Of a stretch of DNA of 55,291 nt, positions 32,950 through 42,130 are shown in pieces. The stretch's first letter is position 1, and every line of letters starts with the position of its first letter. A model generated the notes under the pieces. That model was given only the letters and a program-made list of their open reading frames with translations, did no database searches and was not told the origin of the DNA. The DNA comes from Magnetospirillum moscoviense (GTDB lineage Bacteria > Pseudomonadota > Alphaproteobacteria > Rhodospirillales > Magnetospirillaceae). The position numbers were made by a program, and so were the translations under genes. The stretch lies in NCBI RefSeq assembly GCF_001650635.1, contig NZ_LWQU01000122.1, forward strand, positions 1 through 55,291, written 5' to 3'.

Positions 32950-34011
32950 TTGTTCGATTACTTCAAGCTCGCCGGGCCGGTCATCCGCAGCCTGGACCCG
33001 GAAAAGGCCCACGGCCTGACCGTCCGCGCCCTGGCCTGCGGCCTGGTGCCCGGCCAACCGCGCGTCGATTCCGCCATGCTGGAAAGCACCCTGTGGGGCC
33101 TGCGCTTCCCCAATCCGGTCGGCCTGGCCGCCGGCTTCGACAAGAATGCCGAAGTGCCCGACGCCATGCTGCATCAGGGCTTCGGCTTCGTCGAGATCGG
33201 TTCGGTGACGCCCCGGCCGCAGCCCGGCAATCCCAAGCCCCGGATGTTCCGCCTGCCCGAGGACCGGGCCATCATCAACCGCATGGGCTTCAACAACCAA
33301 GGCCTGGAGGCGGTGGCCAAGCGCCTGGAAGCGCGGCCGCGCATCGGCATCGTCGGGTCCAATCTGGGCAAGAACAAGGACACCGAGGACGCCGCCTCGG
33401 ATTACGAAAAGGGCGCCGCTCGCCTGGCGCCGCTGTCGGATTATCTGGTCATCAACGTGTCGTCGCCCAACACGCCGGGCCTGCGCTCGCTGCAGGGCCG
33501 CGACCAGTTGGAAGGGCTGGTTGGGCGCACCCGCGACGCGCTGGACCGGGCGGTGCCGTCGGGCAAGCGCCCGCCGCTGTTGCTGAAGATCGCTCCCGAT
33601 CTGAACGACGAGGATCTGTCCGACATCGCCGCCGTCGCCCTGGCCGGCGCGCTGGACGGGCTGATCGTGTCGAACACCACCATCGCCCGGCCGGACAGCC
33701 TGAAATCGGCTTTCGCCAAGGAAACCGGCGGCCTGTCGGGGGCGCCGCTGTTCGCCCCTTCGACTGCCGTGCTGGGCCGCATGTATGTGCTGACCCAGGG
33801 GAAATTGCCGTTGGTCGGGGTCGGCGGCATCGCCAGCCCGGAACAGGCCTATGCCAAGATCCGGGCCGGCGCCTCGCTGGTCCAGCTTTACTCGGCGATG
33901 ATCTATGAAGGCCCCGGCCTGGTCACCCGGGTCAATCGCGGCCTGATCGGCCTGCTGGCCCGGGACGGCTTCGCCTGCCTGGCCGACGCGGTGGGGGCGG
34001 ATCACCGGTGA
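32950..34011 (+). CDS. pyrD: Dihydroorotate dehydrogenase (quinone), class 2
   Basis: A 353-residue FMN enzyme that oxidises dihydroorotate to orotate in pyrimidine synthesis and passes electrons to the membrane quinone pool. The N-terminal membrane-associating segment (FDYFKLAGPVIRSLDPEKAH), FPNPVGLAAGFDKN, the active-site Ser in NVSSPNTPGLR and the C-terminal VGVGGIASPEQAYAKIRAGA are visible. TTG is taken as start at 32950; no better start lies near. Its stop overlaps the next start by four bases. Confidence 0.95.
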   Translation: MFDYFKLAGPVIRSLDPEKAHGLTVRALACGLVPGQPRVDSAMLESTLWGLRFPNPVGLAAGFDKNAEVPDAMLHQGFGFVEIGSVTPRPQPGNPKPRMFRLPEDRAIINRMGFNNQGLEAVAKRLEARPRIGIVGSNLGKNKDTEDAASDYEKGAARLAPLSDYLVINVSSPNTPGLRSLQGRDQLEGLVGRTRDALDRAVPSGKRPPLLLKIAPDLNDEDLSDIAAVALAGALDGLIVSNTTIARPDSLKSAFAKETGGLSGAPLFAPSTAVLGRMYVLTQGKLPLVGVGGIASPEQAYAKIRAGASLVQLYSAMIYEGPGLVTRVNRGLIGLLARDGFACLADAVGADHR

Positions 34012-34874
34012 CCATTCCGATCATCGATGGGCTGTCGGCACTGGCCGACCGTTTCGACGGGCTGATTCTCGATTTGTGGGGGGTGATCCATGACGGGGTC
34101 GAGGCCTATGCGGGCGCCCGCGAGGCCCTGGTCGCCATCCGCGCCGCCGGCAAGCGCACGCTGTTGCTGTCGAACGCGCCCCGGCGGTCCGACGCGCTGG
34201 TGGCCCAGCTGGACAAGATGGGCATCGGCCGCGAGCTCTATGATTTCGTGCTGTCCTCGGGCGAGGCGGTCCATCTGGAGCTGAAGAACCGCACCGATCC
34301 CTTCTATGCTGTGCTGGGCCGCAAGCTCTATCATCTGGGCCCCGATCGCGACCGCAATGTCTATGACGGGCTGGATTACCGTCCGGTGCCGCTGGACCAG
34401 GCCGATTTCATCTTGAATACCGGGCCGGTCGAGCTGACCGAGACCATCTCTGATTACCAGGCGTTGCTGGCCGAAGGGGTCGGGCGCGGCCTGCCGATGG
34501 TGTGCGCCAATCCCGACCATGTGGTGATCCGCCAAGGGGCGCGCATCATGTGCGCCGGTGAACTGGCCAGCCGCTACGCCGAACTGGGCGGCCTTGTATC
34601 GACGCGCGGCAAGCCCGACCCGGCCATCTACGGCCAGGTGTCGTCGATCCTGGGGGCGCCGAAGGACCGCATCCTGGCGGTCGGCGACGCGCTGCACACC
34701 GATATTCGCGGCGCCAACGGCGCCGGCATCGGCGCCATCTTCGTCACCCAGGGCATCCATGCCGAGGAACTGGGCATCCGCCCCGGCGCCATTCCCGATG
34801 CCAGCCGCCTGGACGAAGTGGTCGCCCGCCATGGCGACCGTCCGTTGGCGGCTTTGCCCACTCTTTACTGGTGA
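34008..34874 (+). CDS. HAD-superfamily hydrolase (TIGR01459-like, subfamily IIA)
   Basis: A 288-residue phosphatase of the HAD class IIA type. Motif I is LILDLWGVIHDG (the second Asp is replaced by Trp-Gly in this subfamily, as in DLWGV), motif II LLLSNAPR, the C2 cap in the middle, motif III with STRGKPDPAIY and motif IV ILAVGDALHTDIRGANGAG. Such proteins dephosphorylate small phosphates; the substrate is unknown. GTG start overlaps pyrD; the end overlaps or abuts the reductase gene. Intact. Confidence 0.88.
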   Translation: MTIPIIDGLSALADRFDGLILDLWGVIHDGVEAYAGAREALVAIRAAGKRTLLLSNAPRRSDALVAQLDKMGIGRELYDFVLSSGEAVHLELKNRTDPFYAVLGRKLYHLGPDRDRNVYDGLDYRPVPLDQADFILNTGPVELTETISDYQALLAEGVGRGLPMVCANPDHVVIRQGARIMCAGELASRYAELGGLVSTRGKPDPAIYGQVSSILGAPKDRILAVGDALHTDIRGANGAGIGAIFVTQGIHAEELGIRPGAIPDASRLDEVVARHGDRPLAALPTLYW

Positions 34875-34888
34875 AAGGCTCGACCTGC

Positions 34889-35905
34889 ATGAACTACGAA
34901 ACCGATGCGGTGGTGGTGGGGGCCGGCCCGGTGGGGCTGTTCGCGGTGTTCCAGTGCGGCATGGTCAAGATGCGCTGCCATCTGGTCGATGCGCTGGACG
35001 CGGTCGGCGGCCAATGCATGGCGCTGTACCCGGAAAAGCCGATCTACGACATTCCCGGCTTCGCCAGTCTGCCGGCGGCCGAGCTGATCGCCCGGCTCGA
35101 GGCCCAGGCGGCGGCCTTCAAGCCGACCATCCATCTGGGCCGCCAGATGGTCGGGCTGGACCGCGTGGCCGATTCCTGGCGCTGCACCCTGTCGGACGGC
35201 ACCCAGATCACCGCCAAGGCGGTGATCATCGCCGCCGGCTCGGGCGCGTTTGGCCCCAACCGGCCGCCCTTGGACGGCATCACCGCCTTCGAGGGCAAGG
35301 GAGCCGGCCTGGGCGTCCATTACTTCGTCGCCCGGCGCGAGGACTTCCGGGGGAAGTCGGTGGTGATCGCCGGTGGCGGCGATTCCGCCGTCGATTGGGC
35401 CATCTCGCTGGCGGAACTGGCCGAGCGGGTGATGGTGGTGCATCGTCGGCCGAAATTCCGCGCCGCCCCCGAATCCGAATCGCGCCTCAAGGACCTGGCC
35501 GATGCCGGCCGGGTCGAGCTGGTGGTGCCCTATCAGCTGCATGGGCTGGAAGGCGATAACGGCCGGCTGGCGGCGGTTACCGTCGCCACCCTGGAAGGCG
35601 AGGTCCGCCGCCTGGAGGCCGACGCCCTGCTGCCGTTCTTCGGCCTGGCCACCAACCTTGGCCCGATCGCCGAATGGGGGCTGGCCATGGACCGCAACAC
35701 CATCGCCGTCGATCCGGCGACCATGGCCACCAGTGCGCCGGGCATCTTCGCCGCCGGCGACATCTCGGCCTATCCCGGCAAGCTGAAGCTGATCCTGACC
35801 GGCTTTGCCGAGGCGGCCAGGGCCGCCCATTCGGCCTATGAATTCGCCCATCCCGGCGAGGCCCTGCATTTCGAGCACTCGACCAGCGCGGGCGTTCCGC
35901 GCTGA
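34889..35905 (+). CDS. Ferredoxin/flavodoxin-NADP reductase, thioredoxin-reductase type
   Basis: A 338-residue FAD flavoprotein. The first Rossmann motif is VVVGAGPVGLFAVFQ, the NADPH-binding motif VVIAGGGDSAVDWA, and the FAD-binding C-terminal block APGIFAAGDISAYPGK. The redox-active CxxC of true thioredoxin reductases is missing between them, which places it with the YumC/TrxR-like ferredoxin-NADP reductases. These feed electrons from NADPH to ferredoxins or flavodoxins. ATG 34889 with AAAGG upstream is preferred over GTG 34871. Confidence 0.9.
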   Translation: MNYETDAVVVGAGPVGLFAVFQCGMVKMRCHLVDALDAVGGQCMALYPEKPIYDIPGFASLPAAELIARLEAQAAAFKPTIHLGRQMVGLDRVADSWRCTLSDGTQITAKAVIIAAGSGAFGPNRPPLDGITAFEGKGAGLGVHYFVARREDFRGKSVVIAGGGDSAVDWAISLAELAERVMVVHRRPKFRAAPESESRLKDLADAGRVELVVPYQLHGLEGDNGRLAAVTVATLEGEVRRLEADALLPFFGLATNLGPIAEWGLAMDRNTIAVDPATMATSAPGIFAAGDISAYPGKLKLILTGFAEAARAAHSAYEFAHPGEALHFEHSTSAGVPR

Positions 35906-35993
35906 CCTGGGCCTTTCTTCTTTCCGGTTGGCGTCGTTCGGGACCTCTGCGAAGATGGCCCCACGGGGGGGATTCCACGACGGATCGGGGCCG

Positions 35994-37406
35994 ATGGCAG
36001 AGGAAAAGACCAAGCTATCCCTGAAAAAGGGCTCGCGCGCCAAGACCGAGAGGACCGATCCCTGGCAGGTGCTGGTGGTGGATGACGAGCCTCAGGTCCA
36101 CAGCATGACCCAGGTCCTGCTGCGCGACTTCCAGTTCGAGGGCCGCCCCTTCGCCATCGTCAGCGCCCATTCGGCCGGCGAGGCCCAGGGGATCCTGAAG
36201 GCCAATCACGACATCCCGGTGGTGCTGCTGGACGTGGTGATGGAAACCGACCATGCCGGCCTGGATCTGGCCCGCATGATCCGCGAGGATTTGGGCGACC
36301 GCCGCCAGCGCATCATCCTCAGGACCGGCCAGCCGGGCGAGGCCCCCGAACGCGACGTGATGCTGGCCTACGACATCAACGACTACCGCGCCAAGACCGA
36401 GCTGACCGCGCAGAAGCTGTTCACCGCCTTGGTCGCGGCCCTTCGGTCGTGGCAGCAGATTTCCACCATCGAGCAGTTGAACGCCACCCTGGAAGCCCGG
36501 GTCGAGGAACGCACCCGCGATTTGGCCGAGGCCCGCGCCTTCGCCGAATCCCTGGTCGAGCTGATGCCGCAGCCGGTATGGTTCAAGGATGCCCTGCAGC
36601 GTTACCGTCTGACCAACCGCGCCTTCCGCGAATTGTTCGCCATCGGGCCCGACCAGTGGCACGGCATGACCGCCGCCCAGGCGCTGGGGGCGCGCATGCC
36701 GGTGCACGAGGATGCCGGCGACCAGTCCCTGCTGGGCGGCCACCAGACCCGCATCGAGCTCGAGACCCAGCTGGTCGATGCCCGGGACCAGCAGCGCACG
36801 CTTCTGATCACCAAGGGGGTGTTCACCCAAGACGAAACCGTGCACGGCATCATCGGTATCGCCACCGACATCAGCGAGCGCAAGGCGCTGGAAAAGGAAC
36901 TGCACCGCCTGGCGGTCACCGACCCCCTGACCGGCGCCGCCAATCGCCGCCGTTTCATGGCCAGCGGCCATATCGAGATCGAGCGCGCGGCACGCTATCA
37001 GACCCCGCTTTCGGTGGTGATGCTGGATATCGACTATTTCAAGAAGGTCAACGACACCTACGGCCACGGAATCGGCGACGAGGTGTTGCGCAAAGTCGCC
37101 GACGCGGTGCAAGGTTGCCTGCGCGAAATCGACCTTCTGGGCCGCCTGGGCGGCGAGGAATTCGCCGTGTTGTTGCCGGAAACCGGGTTGGATGCGGCGG
37201 TCGCGGTGGCGGAACGCTTGCGCCGGGCCATTGGGGCGATCATCATCCCCCTGACGGACGGAGGGTTGTCGGTGACCGCCAGCTTCGGTGTCGCCGAACG
37301 CGACGCCGACGAGTTGCTGTTCGACACCTTTCTCGGCCGCGCCGACGGGGCCTTGTATCGGGCCAAGGAATCGGGGCGCGACCGGGTGGATGCCTGTCAG
37401 CCATAA
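35994..37406 (+). CDS. Response-regulator diguanylate cyclase (REC-PAS-GGDEF)
   Basis: A 470-residue signalling protein. An N-terminal receiver domain has acidic Asp30-Asp31 and phospho-acceptor Asp80 (VVLLDVVMETD), an extended coiled coil follows (about 155-185), then a PAS domain (ELMPQPVWFKDALQRYRLTN) and a GGDEF domain with the active motif GGEEF at 386-390 and the inhibitory RxxD site at 377-380 (REID). It makes c-di-GMP from two GTP when phosphorylated and is likely product-inhibited. ATG 35994 chosen after CGGGG; ATG 35955 also in frame. The partner kinase is not in the window. Confidence 0.92.
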   Translation: MAEEKTKLSLKKGSRAKTERTDPWQVLVVDDEPQVHSMTQVLLRDFQFEGRPFAIVSAHSAGEAQGILKANHDIPVVLLDVVMETDHAGLDLARMIREDLGDRRQRIILRTGQPGEAPERDVMLAYDINDYRAKTELTAQKLFTALVAALRSWQQISTIEQLNATLEARVEERTRDLAEARAFAESLVELMPQPVWFKDALQRYRLTNRAFRELFAIGPDQWHGMTAAQALGARMPVHEDAGDQSLLGGHQTRIELETQLVDARDQQRTLLITKGVFTQDETVHGIIGIATDISERKALEKELHRLAVTDPLTGAANRRRFMASGHIEIERAARYQTPLSVVMLDIDYFKKVNDTYGHGIGDEVLRKVADAVQGCLREIDLLGRLGGEEFAVLLPETGLDAAVAVAERLRRAIGAIIIPLTDGGLSVTASFGVAERDADELLFDTFLGRADGALYRAKESGRDRVDACQP

Positions 37407-37456
37407 GGGGACGGGCCGCCTTCCAGGGGGATGGAAGAGCCGGCCGAGAAAGGGGT

Positions 37457-39196
37457 ATGGACATGGAACCGGGCCAGAACATCATCGATCTCGCCACGGA
37501 ACGGCGACGCCGGGGACCGCGCTTCGACGGCGAGATGATGCAGATTCTCGAGGTCAGCCGCGACCTGATCTGCCTGTGCCGGGGCGGCGCCATCACCGCC
37601 ATCAACGGGGCGGGTGCCCGCATGCTGGGCGGCAAGACCACCGAGGAATTGATCGGGCGGCGCATGGCCGAATTCCTGATCCCCGAATACGGTCCGGTGC
37701 TGGACCTGTTCCTGGCCGGCATGGCCAGCGAGGACCGGCCGGTGCCCACCCGCATCCAGCGCCTTGACGGCCTGACCCGCGATGTCGAGCTGCAGGTGCA
37801 CCGCGCCCGCGAGATCGCCGCCGACGCGACGGTGGTGACGTGTCGCGACATCACCAAGGAAGGCAAGCTGGCCGGCTCGGCGCAAGACAGCGATTCCCGC
37901 TTCCACCTGCTGGTCGACAATTCGATGAATCTGGTCTGCCATGTGGTGGCAGGCGTGATCCGCTATGTCAATCAGGCGGGCCTGAAGATGCTGGGCGCGG
38001 CCGAGCCCGAGGCGGTGCTGGGCCGCCGCCTGGAAGAGATCTTCCATCCCGATTACGCCGATCTGTTGAAGGGCGAGATGATCGAGACGGCGATCGCCGA
38101 GGACACCTCGGTGCCGCTTCGGCTGCACCGCCAGGACGGCTCGAACTTCGACGCGATCGTCAAGATCGCCAAGCTGCCGTCGCGCACCGGCCAGGAGCTG
38201 ATGGTCGAGGCGCGCGACATCACCGCCCACAACCGCGCGGTGATGGCCCTGCGTCGGGCCAACGAAACGCTGGAGATGCGGGTGGTCAGCCGCACCCGCG
38301 AACTGGCCGAGCAACGGGCCAAGGCCGAGGAGATGCGTCAGATCGCCGATGCCGCCCGGCGCTTCACCGAGCGGCTGACCGACACCGTGCCCAGCCCGGT
38401 ATGGTTCCGCGACGCCCGAGGCAACATCCAAAGCGCCAACCGCGCCTTCCGCGACCTGTTCGGCCCGGGCGACGGCGCTGCCGCCCTGCCCGACGAAGAC
38501 GCGATCTCGGACGTCGAACTGATGGCCGGAACCATCGAGCGGACCAGCTTCGAGGCGGCGATCATGCTGCCGGGCGGCGGCCGCGTTGACGGGCTGTTCC
38601 TGAAGACCGCGTTTTGCGACGAGGAAGGCCGCCCGGTCGGCACCATCGGCATCATGACCGACATCTCGGATCGCAAGGTGATGGAACGCGAGCTGCGCCG
38701 CCTGGCCACCACCGATCCGCTGACCGGCGCCCACAATCGTCGCAACATCTTGTCCCTGACCTCCAATGAGATGGAGCGCTGTCTGCGCTATGGCCACGAG
38801 ATGTCGGTGTTGATGCTTGATGTCGACGTCTTCAAGATGATCAACGACCGACACGGTCACGCCACCGGCGACGACGCGCTGAAGGCATTGGTCGCGACCT
38901 GCAAGGATTCGCTGCGCGACATCGACGCCATCGGCCGCATGGGCGGCGAGGAATTCGCCATCATGCTGCCCGAGACCGGGCTGTCCGGCGCGCTCGAGGT
39001 GGCCGAGCGGCTGCGGGGCAATATCGAGGCGCTGCGACTGAAGCTGGCCGATGGCGGCGCCATCGGCATCACCGCCAGCATCGGCTTGACCACCTGCCGG
39101 CCCGAGGACGTGGCGGTCGATATCTTGCTGAACCGCGCCGACCAGGCGCTGTACCGTGCCAAGGAAGCCGGCCGCAACCGGGTCGAAGCGGGCTAG
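37457..39196 (+). CDS. Multi-PAS diguanylate cyclase
   Basis: A 579-residue cytoplasmic sensor. Three PAS domains are visible: about 25-130 (MQILEVSRDLICLCRGGAIT), 150-265 (HLLVDNSMNLVCHVVAGVIR) and 320-410 (TDTVPSPVWFRDARGNIQSA), with a coiled coil between the second and third. The C-terminal GGDEF has GGEEF at 496-500 with the RxxD I-site at 487-490 (RDID). It should synthesise c-di-GMP in response to small ligands or redox state. AGGGG is seven bases before a second ATG at 37463, which may be the true start. Fifty bases after the receiver-type cyclase. Confidence 0.92.
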   Translation: MDMEPGQNIIDLATERRRRGPRFDGEMMQILEVSRDLICLCRGGAITAINGAGARMLGGKTTEELIGRRMAEFLIPEYGPVLDLFLAGMASEDRPVPTRIQRLDGLTRDVELQVHRAREIAADATVVTCRDITKEGKLAGSAQDSDSRFHLLVDNSMNLVCHVVAGVIRYVNQAGLKMLGAAEPEAVLGRRLEEIFHPDYADLLKGEMIETAIAEDTSVPLRLHRQDGSNFDAIVKIAKLPSRTGQELMVEARDITAHNRAVMALRRANETLEMRVVSRTRELAEQRAKAEEMRQIADAARRFTERLTDTVPSPVWFRDARGNIQSANRAFRDLFGPGDGAAALPDEDAISDVELMAGTIERTSFEAAIMLPGGGRVDGLFLKTAFCDEEGRPVGTIGIMTDISDRKVMERELRRLATTDPLTGAHNRRNILSLTSNEMERCLRYGHEMSVLMLDVDVFKMINDRHGHATGDDALKALVATCKDSLRDIDAIGRMGGEEFAIMLPETGLSGALEVAERLRGNIEALRLKLADGGAIGITASIGLTTCRPEDVAVDILLNRADQALYRAKEAGRNRVEAG

Positions 39197-39205
39197 AGGC
39201 GCTCT

Positions 39206-41596
39206 GTGACCGGGCGTCGGCGGGCAATCTGGGGTGGGGTGGCGGCACTGGTGCTGGCGGCCCTGGCCGGGCTGGCCCATTGGGGGCCGGATGCCGGGTT
39301 GCGCTGGGCCCTGAACCGCGTTCTGCATCAAATGGGCTGGACCCAGGTGGCCATCGCCCATGCCGATTTGTCGCTGTTCAACGGCGCCATCGTCGTCAAA
39401 AGCATGGAAGCCGGCCCCAGCCTGGGCAAGGCACTGGGCATCGACGGCCTGGATTTGCGGTTCCGCTGGAAGCCGCTTTTGTCGAAGCGGGTCGAGGTCG
39501 AACGGCTGGACCTGGCCGGCGTCACGGTCGAGGCGCGCCGCGTCGGCACCAAAATCGAGGTCAACGGATTGCCGGTGGCGGCCAGCGGCGGCGCCGGCGG
39601 CGATTCCTGGAGCTTCGACATCGCCGCCCTGGCCCTGACCAACAGCACCTTCCACCTGTCCGACGGGTCGTTCAAGGCGACCATCGCCATCGACCGCTTC
39701 GACCTGACCGACCTGAAGAGCTGGGCGCCAGACCAGCCGGCCCGCTTTCGCCTGGCCGGCCGGATCAACGGCGCGCCGCTGACGCTTTCGGGCCACGCCA
39801 CCCCGTTCGCCGACCGGCCGGCGCTGGCCGTGACCCTCGACATCGCCCGGTTCGATCTGGGCAGCCTGGCCGAGTTGGCCAAAGGTGCCGGCATCACCCC
39901 GCCGGGCGGCGTGCTTGACGCGCGCATCAAGGTCGAGGGCGAACCGGACAGCCTGTCCGCCGATGGCCGGTTCGCGGTGGCGGGCGCCGCCCTGGCCTGG
40001 GACGGCGGCCGCATCTCGGCCGAGCGGCTGGAATGGACCGGCACTGCATCGCTGGCCACCCGGGCCGTGACCGGCAAAAGCGTGATCGACAATCTGCGGG
40101 TCATCACCGGCGACATGACCATCGCCAATCGCCGCCTGACCATCGACGGCACCCTGATGCCGGCCAAGGCCTTCGGCATCCTGCCGCCGCTGACCGGCCA
40201 GGCCGAATTGGTGGCCGACGGGGTGTCGATCCATCAGCCGGACCGGGAGTGGCTGAGCGCCGACCGGATCGACGCCCGCGGCATCCAACTGGCCGCCGGT
40301 CAGCCGGCGACCATCGGCCGGATCGACTTTCGCATGCTGGCGGCCTTGGCCGGCAAGGGCGCCGAGGCCTTTCCCCGCCGGTTGGAAAGCCGTCAGGTCG
40401 GTCTGGAAGGGCTGCACGTCGATCCCGATGGTCGGGTGACGGTGGCCGCGGCCAACATCACCGGCGCGCTGATCAGGGTGACGCGGCTGAAGACCGGCTG
40501 GGTCGGGTTGGGCCAAGGCGATGACGGCGGTGGCGAGATGCCGTCCTTCGCCGTCGGCCGGCTGCGCATCGACGGCCGCTCGCGCCTGGAATACGAGGAC
40601 CGCGTGCCCGCCGAGCCGGTGCGGCTGGCCCTGGACGGGCTGGACCTGACCGCCAAGGACCTCGACAGCACCCGGCCCGGCCGCGATAGCCCGTTCACCC
40701 TGAAGGCCCGGCTGGGCGAGGGCCGCATCACGGCCTCGGGTGATATCCGGCCGTTCGCCGATACCTTCGCCGGCCGCGTCGCCGTTACCGCGCGGGCCAT
40801 CGACTTGCCGGTGCTGTCGCCCTATGCCGCCGACGTGCTGGGGGTGCATCTGCATACCGGCCAGTTGGACGCCGACATCAAGGCCAGCACCGACAACGGT
40901 CGCCTGACCGGTCAGTTGGAGCTGACCCTGACCCAGCTTTACGTCGCCCAGCCCGATCCCAACGCGAAGCTGGCCAAGCAGGCCGACATGCCGATCGAGA
41001 CGGTGCTGGACCTATTGCGCGATTCCGAGGGCCGCATCCGCCTGACCATCCCGGTCAAGGGCGAGTTGACCAATCCCGATTTCGACGTGTCCGACGCCGT
41101 CGGCCAGGCGGTGGCCGGCGCCCTGAAATCGACGGTGCTGACCACGCTGAAGGTGGCCTTTCCGGTCGCCGCCCTGATCGGGCTGGTGATCGACGAGGCG
41201 GAAAAGCCCCGCCTGGGGCTGGAGCCGTTGCGCTTCGCCGCCGGCTCCAACCAGCTGGAAGGTCCGGCGCTCGAGCAGTTGGGGACGGTTGGCGGCCTGT
41301 TGCGCCAGCGTCCGGGGCTGAAATTGTCGGTCTGCGGCACCGCCGACACCCACGAGGATTGGAGCGCGCTGATCCGCGCCGGCAGCCTGCTGGCCCGACT
41401 GCAGACCCTGGTCGGCAAGGAACCGGCCACGCCCCCCGACACCGAACGCCTGCTGGCGCTGGCCGATTCCCGGGCCCAGGCGGCCAAGACCTATCTGGTC
41501 GAACGCGCCGGCATCGATCCCGGCCGTCTGTTCACCTGCCGGTCGCGGGTCGGTTCCGACAAGAATTCGCAGCCCGGCGTGCTGCTGATGTTGTGA
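39206..41596 (+). CDS. DUF748/AsmA-like envelope protein
   Basis: A 796-residue protein with one N-terminal membrane helix (AIWGGVAALVLAALAGLAHW) and a long periplasmic beta-rich body, with repeated blocks such as VERLDLAGVTVEARR and DLRFRWKPLLSK that match the DUF748/AsmA-like proteins, thought to span the periplasm and carry lipid. The C-terminus (LRFAAGSNQLEGPALEQLG, SVCGTAD, ADSRAQAAKTYLVERAGIDP) resembles an OmpA-type peptidoglycan-binding fold. Starts at GTG 39206, ten bases after the cyclase. The stop abuts the mogA stop on the other strand. Confidence 0.8.
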   Translation: MTGRRRAIWGGVAALVLAALAGLAHWGPDAGLRWALNRVLHQMGWTQVAIAHADLSLFNGAIVVKSMEAGPSLGKALGIDGLDLRFRWKPLLSKRVEVERLDLAGVTVEARRVGTKIEVNGLPVAASGGAGGDSWSFDIAALALTNSTFHLSDGSFKATIAIDRFDLTDLKSWAPDQPARFRLAGRINGAPLTLSGHATPFADRPALAVTLDIARFDLGSLAELAKGAGITPPGGVLDARIKVEGEPDSLSADGRFAVAGAALAWDGGRISAERLEWTGTASLATRAVTGKSVIDNLRVITGDMTIANRRLTIDGTLMPAKAFGILPPLTGQAELVADGVSIHQPDREWLSADRIDARGIQLAAGQPATIGRIDFRMLAALAGKGAEAFPRRLESRQVGLEGLHVDPDGRVTVAAANITGALIRVTRLKTGWVGLGQGDDGGGEMPSFAVGRLRIDGRSRLEYEDRVPAEPVRLALDGLDLTAKDLDSTRPGRDSPFTLKARLGEGRITASGDIRPFADTFAGRVAVTARAIDLPVLSPYAADVLGVHLHTGQLDADIKASTDNGRLTGQLELTLTQLYVAQPDPNAKLAKQADMPIETVLDLLRDSEGRIRLTIPVKGELTNPDFDVSDAVGQAVAGALKSTVLTTLKVAFPVAALIGLVIDEAEKPRLGLEPLRFAAGSNQLEGPALEQLGTVGGLLRQRPGLKLSVCGTADTHEDWSALIRAGSLLARLQTLVGKEPATPPDTERLLALADSRAQAAKTYLVERAGIDPGRLFTCRSRVGSDKNSQPGVLLML

Positions 41597-42127
41597 TTAT
41601 TTCTGCTTGGGCCGGAACGCCTGGCACACCGCCGGGTCGGTCTCCAGGAACGGGCCGCCGATCAGGTCGACGCAATAGGGGATGGCCGGCATCACCGCGG
41701 CCAGGCAATCGGCGATGGCGCTGGGCTTGCCGGGCAGGTTGACGATCAGGCTGGCGCCGCGGATGCCGGCGGTCTGGCGCGACAAGATGGCGGTCGGCAC
41801 CACCTTCAGGCTTTCCGTCCGCATCAGCTCGCCGAAGCCCGGCATCATCTTTTCGCACACCGCCTCGGTCGCCTCGGGGGTGACGTCGCGCTTGGCCGGG
41901 CCGGTGCCGCCGGTGGTCAGGATCAGGCAGCATCCGTCCTGGTCGGCCAGGTCGCGCAAGGTCGCCTCGATGGTCGGCTGGTCGTCGGGGATCAGGCGGC
42001 TGACCGCCTGCCACGGGCTGGTCAGCGCCTTGGTGATCCACTCCACCATCGCCGGTCCGCCCAGATCCTGATAAACGCCGGTCGAGGCGCGGTCGGACAC
42101 GGTGACGAAACCGATCTTGGCAATCAT
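41597..42127 (-). CDS. mogA: Molybdopterin adenylyltransferase (MogA family)
   Basis: A 176-residue enzyme that adenylates molybdopterin ahead of molybdenum insertion. The signature TTGGTGPAKRDVTPEATEAV is visible, with the SDRASTGVYQD start and NLPGKPSA near the end; these are typical of MogA. It is convergent with the DUF748 gene, with adjacent stops, and three bases downstream of the cysteine-cluster gene at 42131, which may be co-transcribed. Confidence 0.93.
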   Translation of the reverse strand: MIAKIGFVTVSDRASTGVYQDLGGPAMVEWITKALTSPWQAVSRLIPDDQPTIEATLRDLADQDGCCLILTTGGTGPAKRDVTPEATEAVCEKMMPGFGELMRTESLKVVPTAILSRQTAGIRGASLIVNLPGKPSAIADCLAAVMPAIPYCVDLIGGPFLETDPAVCQAFRPKQK

Positions 42128-42130
42128 GGC

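Noticed and set aside
37397-40855. 1,152-codon minus-strand open frame over the diguanylate cyclase and DUF748 genes
   Set aside because: Same effect. The product is repetitive Gly/Gln/Arg/His with no domain, and both real genes on the plus strand have clear motifs.
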